From the NCBI GenBank assembly GCA_963976395.1, contig CAXBLG010000035.1:1-31520 (forward strand): DNA of 31,520 nucleotides, in the 5' to 3' direction. The stretch is from UBA11612 sp963976395 (GTDB lineage: Bacteria; Pseudomonadota; Alphaproteobacteria; Rhodospirillales; Rhodospirillaceae). The notes under the pieces are model-generated. The model searched no databases, was not told the origin of the DNA, and was given only the letters and a program-made list of their open reading frames with translations. Shown one piece after another: positions 30,296-31,520 of the stretch. Within the stretch, counting starts at the first letter, position 1, and the number at the start of each line of letters is the position of its first letter. Both the position numbers and the translations under genes were made by a program.

Positions 30296-31519
30296 TCATA
30301 ACGAGGCCGGTTGCCTGGGTTCGCCTGAGAACGTGACGCGGTCTGTTGGAAATATCGCAGTCACGTCTGTACCTTTCCCCGGGTCGCTTCTGATCTCAAG
30401 CCGTCCGCCGTGCAGCTCGACCAGTGAACGGGTAATGAAGAGGCCGAGTCCCGTTCCGTCGCTGCGCAGTTTCGGGTTGGTGTTCGCCCTTACAAACGGC
30501 TTGCCGATGTCGGTCAAATTCTCCTTTGAAATGCCGACGCCGTTATCATGAACGCGAATATTTAACCCGTCGTCGCGATACTCAGTTACAATTTCTATTC
30601 TTCCTTCAGCAGGCGTAAATTTTACGGCATTGCTTAGGAGGTTGAGGATGATGCTGGTTGTGGCCTGACGATCAGCCGTAAGGTGAATTGTAGGTTGCGC
30701 GGTCTGCACTTCGATCTGCGGCGGCTTTTTGTCTCCGGGCAAATTCACCATGTGAAGGCACTCCTCCACCAAATCGGCAACACAAAAGAACTCTTCCCTA
30801 ATCTCAAAGGTTCCGGCCTCGATGCGTGCCACATCTAAGATGCGATCGATAATATTCAGCAGTATCTTTCCGCTGCCATGAATATCGCGGGCATATCCTG
30901 TGTAGATATCAGATCCCATGGGACCGAACATATTTGAGGCCATGGCTTCGCTAAAACCGATAATGGCGTTAAGGGGAGTGCGCAGTTCATGGCTCATATG
31001 CATAAGGAAATCAGATTTTCCTTTACTCGCAGACTCGGCAACCATGCGAGCTGTCATTAGTTGATTGTATTCCTCCCGGCGTTTGATCGCGACGGCTACA
31101 ACGTCGGCGAATATTTTACCCACTTCTGTTTCGCGCTTCCCAGGCGTATGAGGGTATCTATGGTAGATGGCGAAACTGCCGAGCGGGGGATTTTCGCCAT
31201 CCAGTAGAGGGATAGACCAGCATGCTGCTAGTCCGTGCGCTGTAGCCGAATCTCGATATTTCTCCCAGCGCGGGTCTGTTTGAATGTCCTCCACCACAGT
31301 AATTTTACGCGTGAAAATCGCTGTGCCGCATGACCCTTCATTCGGTCCAATAACAAGGTCATGAAGATTGTCAGTATAGTCTGTCGGGAGGCTAGGGGAG
31401 GCGCCATTGCGAACGCGTGTGCGAGTCACGTCAAGAAGCTGAACCGAACATATGCATCCTGGTATGAGTGATCTGCCCCCTATGAAGTGGTCCTCCCTAA
31501 GGTATGGTTTTGCCATGAA
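30296..31519 (-). CDS. GAF-domain sensor histidine kinase, 5'-partial at window edge
   Basis: This hybrid sensor and kinase is likely part of a two-component system. A GAF domain (about residues 20-145, with GPNEGSCGTAIF and ACWSIPLLDG) is followed by a HisKA dimerisation domain with phospho-acceptor H176 in MSHELRTPLN. A HATPase domain then shows the N box NLLSNAVKFT, DNGVGI and GTGLGLF. The frame is open to the right edge. An ATG at 31514-31516 exists, but the first helix of the GAF domain is missing after it, so the start probably lies beyond the window. No membrane segment is seen in the part present. No response regulator is adjacent within the window; its ligand is unknown. Confidence 0.9.
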   Translation of the reverse strand, partial: FMAKPYLREDHFIGGRSLIPGCICSVQLLDVTRTRVRNGASPSLPTDYTDNLHDLVIGPNEGSCGTAIFTRKITVVEDIQTDPRWEKYRDSATAHGLAACWSIPLLDGENPPLGSFAIYHRYPHTPGKRETEVGKIFADVVAVAIKRREEYNQLMTARMVAESASKGKSDFLMHMSHELRTPLNAIIGFSEAMASNMFGPMGSDIYTGYARDIHGSGKILLNIIDRILDVARIEAGTFEIREEFFCVADLVEECLHMVNLPGDKKPPQIEVQTAQPTIHLTADRQATTSIILNLLSNAVKFTPAEGRIEIVTEYRDDGLNIRVHDNGVGISKENLTDIGKPFVRANTNPKLRSDGTGLGLFITRSLVELHGGRLEIRSDPGKGTDVTAIFPTDRVTFSGEPRQPASL

Positions 31520-31520
31520 G

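Overview
The window looks like chromosome from an alphaproteobacterium. This rests on gene content, not on a database match: a BkdB/LpdV pair of the branched-chain type, a short alphaproteobacterial protein with a QYRVK motif, an alphaproteobacterial-type PAS_5 protein, and an IF-1 variant with a basic tail. Base composition is moderate. I see no rRNA, tRNA, CRISPR array, prophage or insertion sequence.

Region 1 (1-2735) is the end of a branched-chain 2-oxoacid dehydrogenase operon: E2 (cut by the left edge), E3, then an Lrp/AsnC regulator. Region 2 (3137-6108) holds two membrane transporters, one AbgT family and one dicarboxylate/amino acid:cation symporter.

Region 3 (6369-19178) is the most unusual part. 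Four genes occur in the same order and spacing twice. They encode A, a secreted protein of unknown family; B, a DUF1592/DUF1588/DUF1585-type protein with one CxxCH motif; C, a DUF1552 protein with a Tat-like signal; and D, a secreted protein with three PF03640-like repeats. The copies (6369-11876 and 13769-19178) have clearly diverged, yet gene order and tight translational spacing are kept. All eight products carry export signals, so I infer an envelope system, possibly redox-active. Its function is unknown. Between the copies lie a terminator, an NAD(P)-binding epimerase-like gene and a reverse-strand beta-carbonic anhydrase.

Region 4 (19199-21404, minus strand) is a cardiolipin synthase gene followed by an endonuclease/exonuclease/phosphatase-fold gene, a pairing like E. 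coli clsB-ybhP. Region 5 (21656-28316) is a probable catabolic operon: amidohydrolase, amidase, MFS transporter, a DapA-fold protein lacking the Schiff-base lysine, an omega-amino acid:pyruvate aminotransferase and a PaaI-type thioesterase. A plausible job is uptake and breakdown of an amide or amino compound, but the substrate cannot be read from sequence.

Region 6 (28291-31520) has a PAS_5 protein (minus), a cold-shock protein with a long structured leader and a strong terminator, a long IF-1 paralogue, a small conserved protein, and a GAF-histidine kinase (minus) that runs to the right edge.
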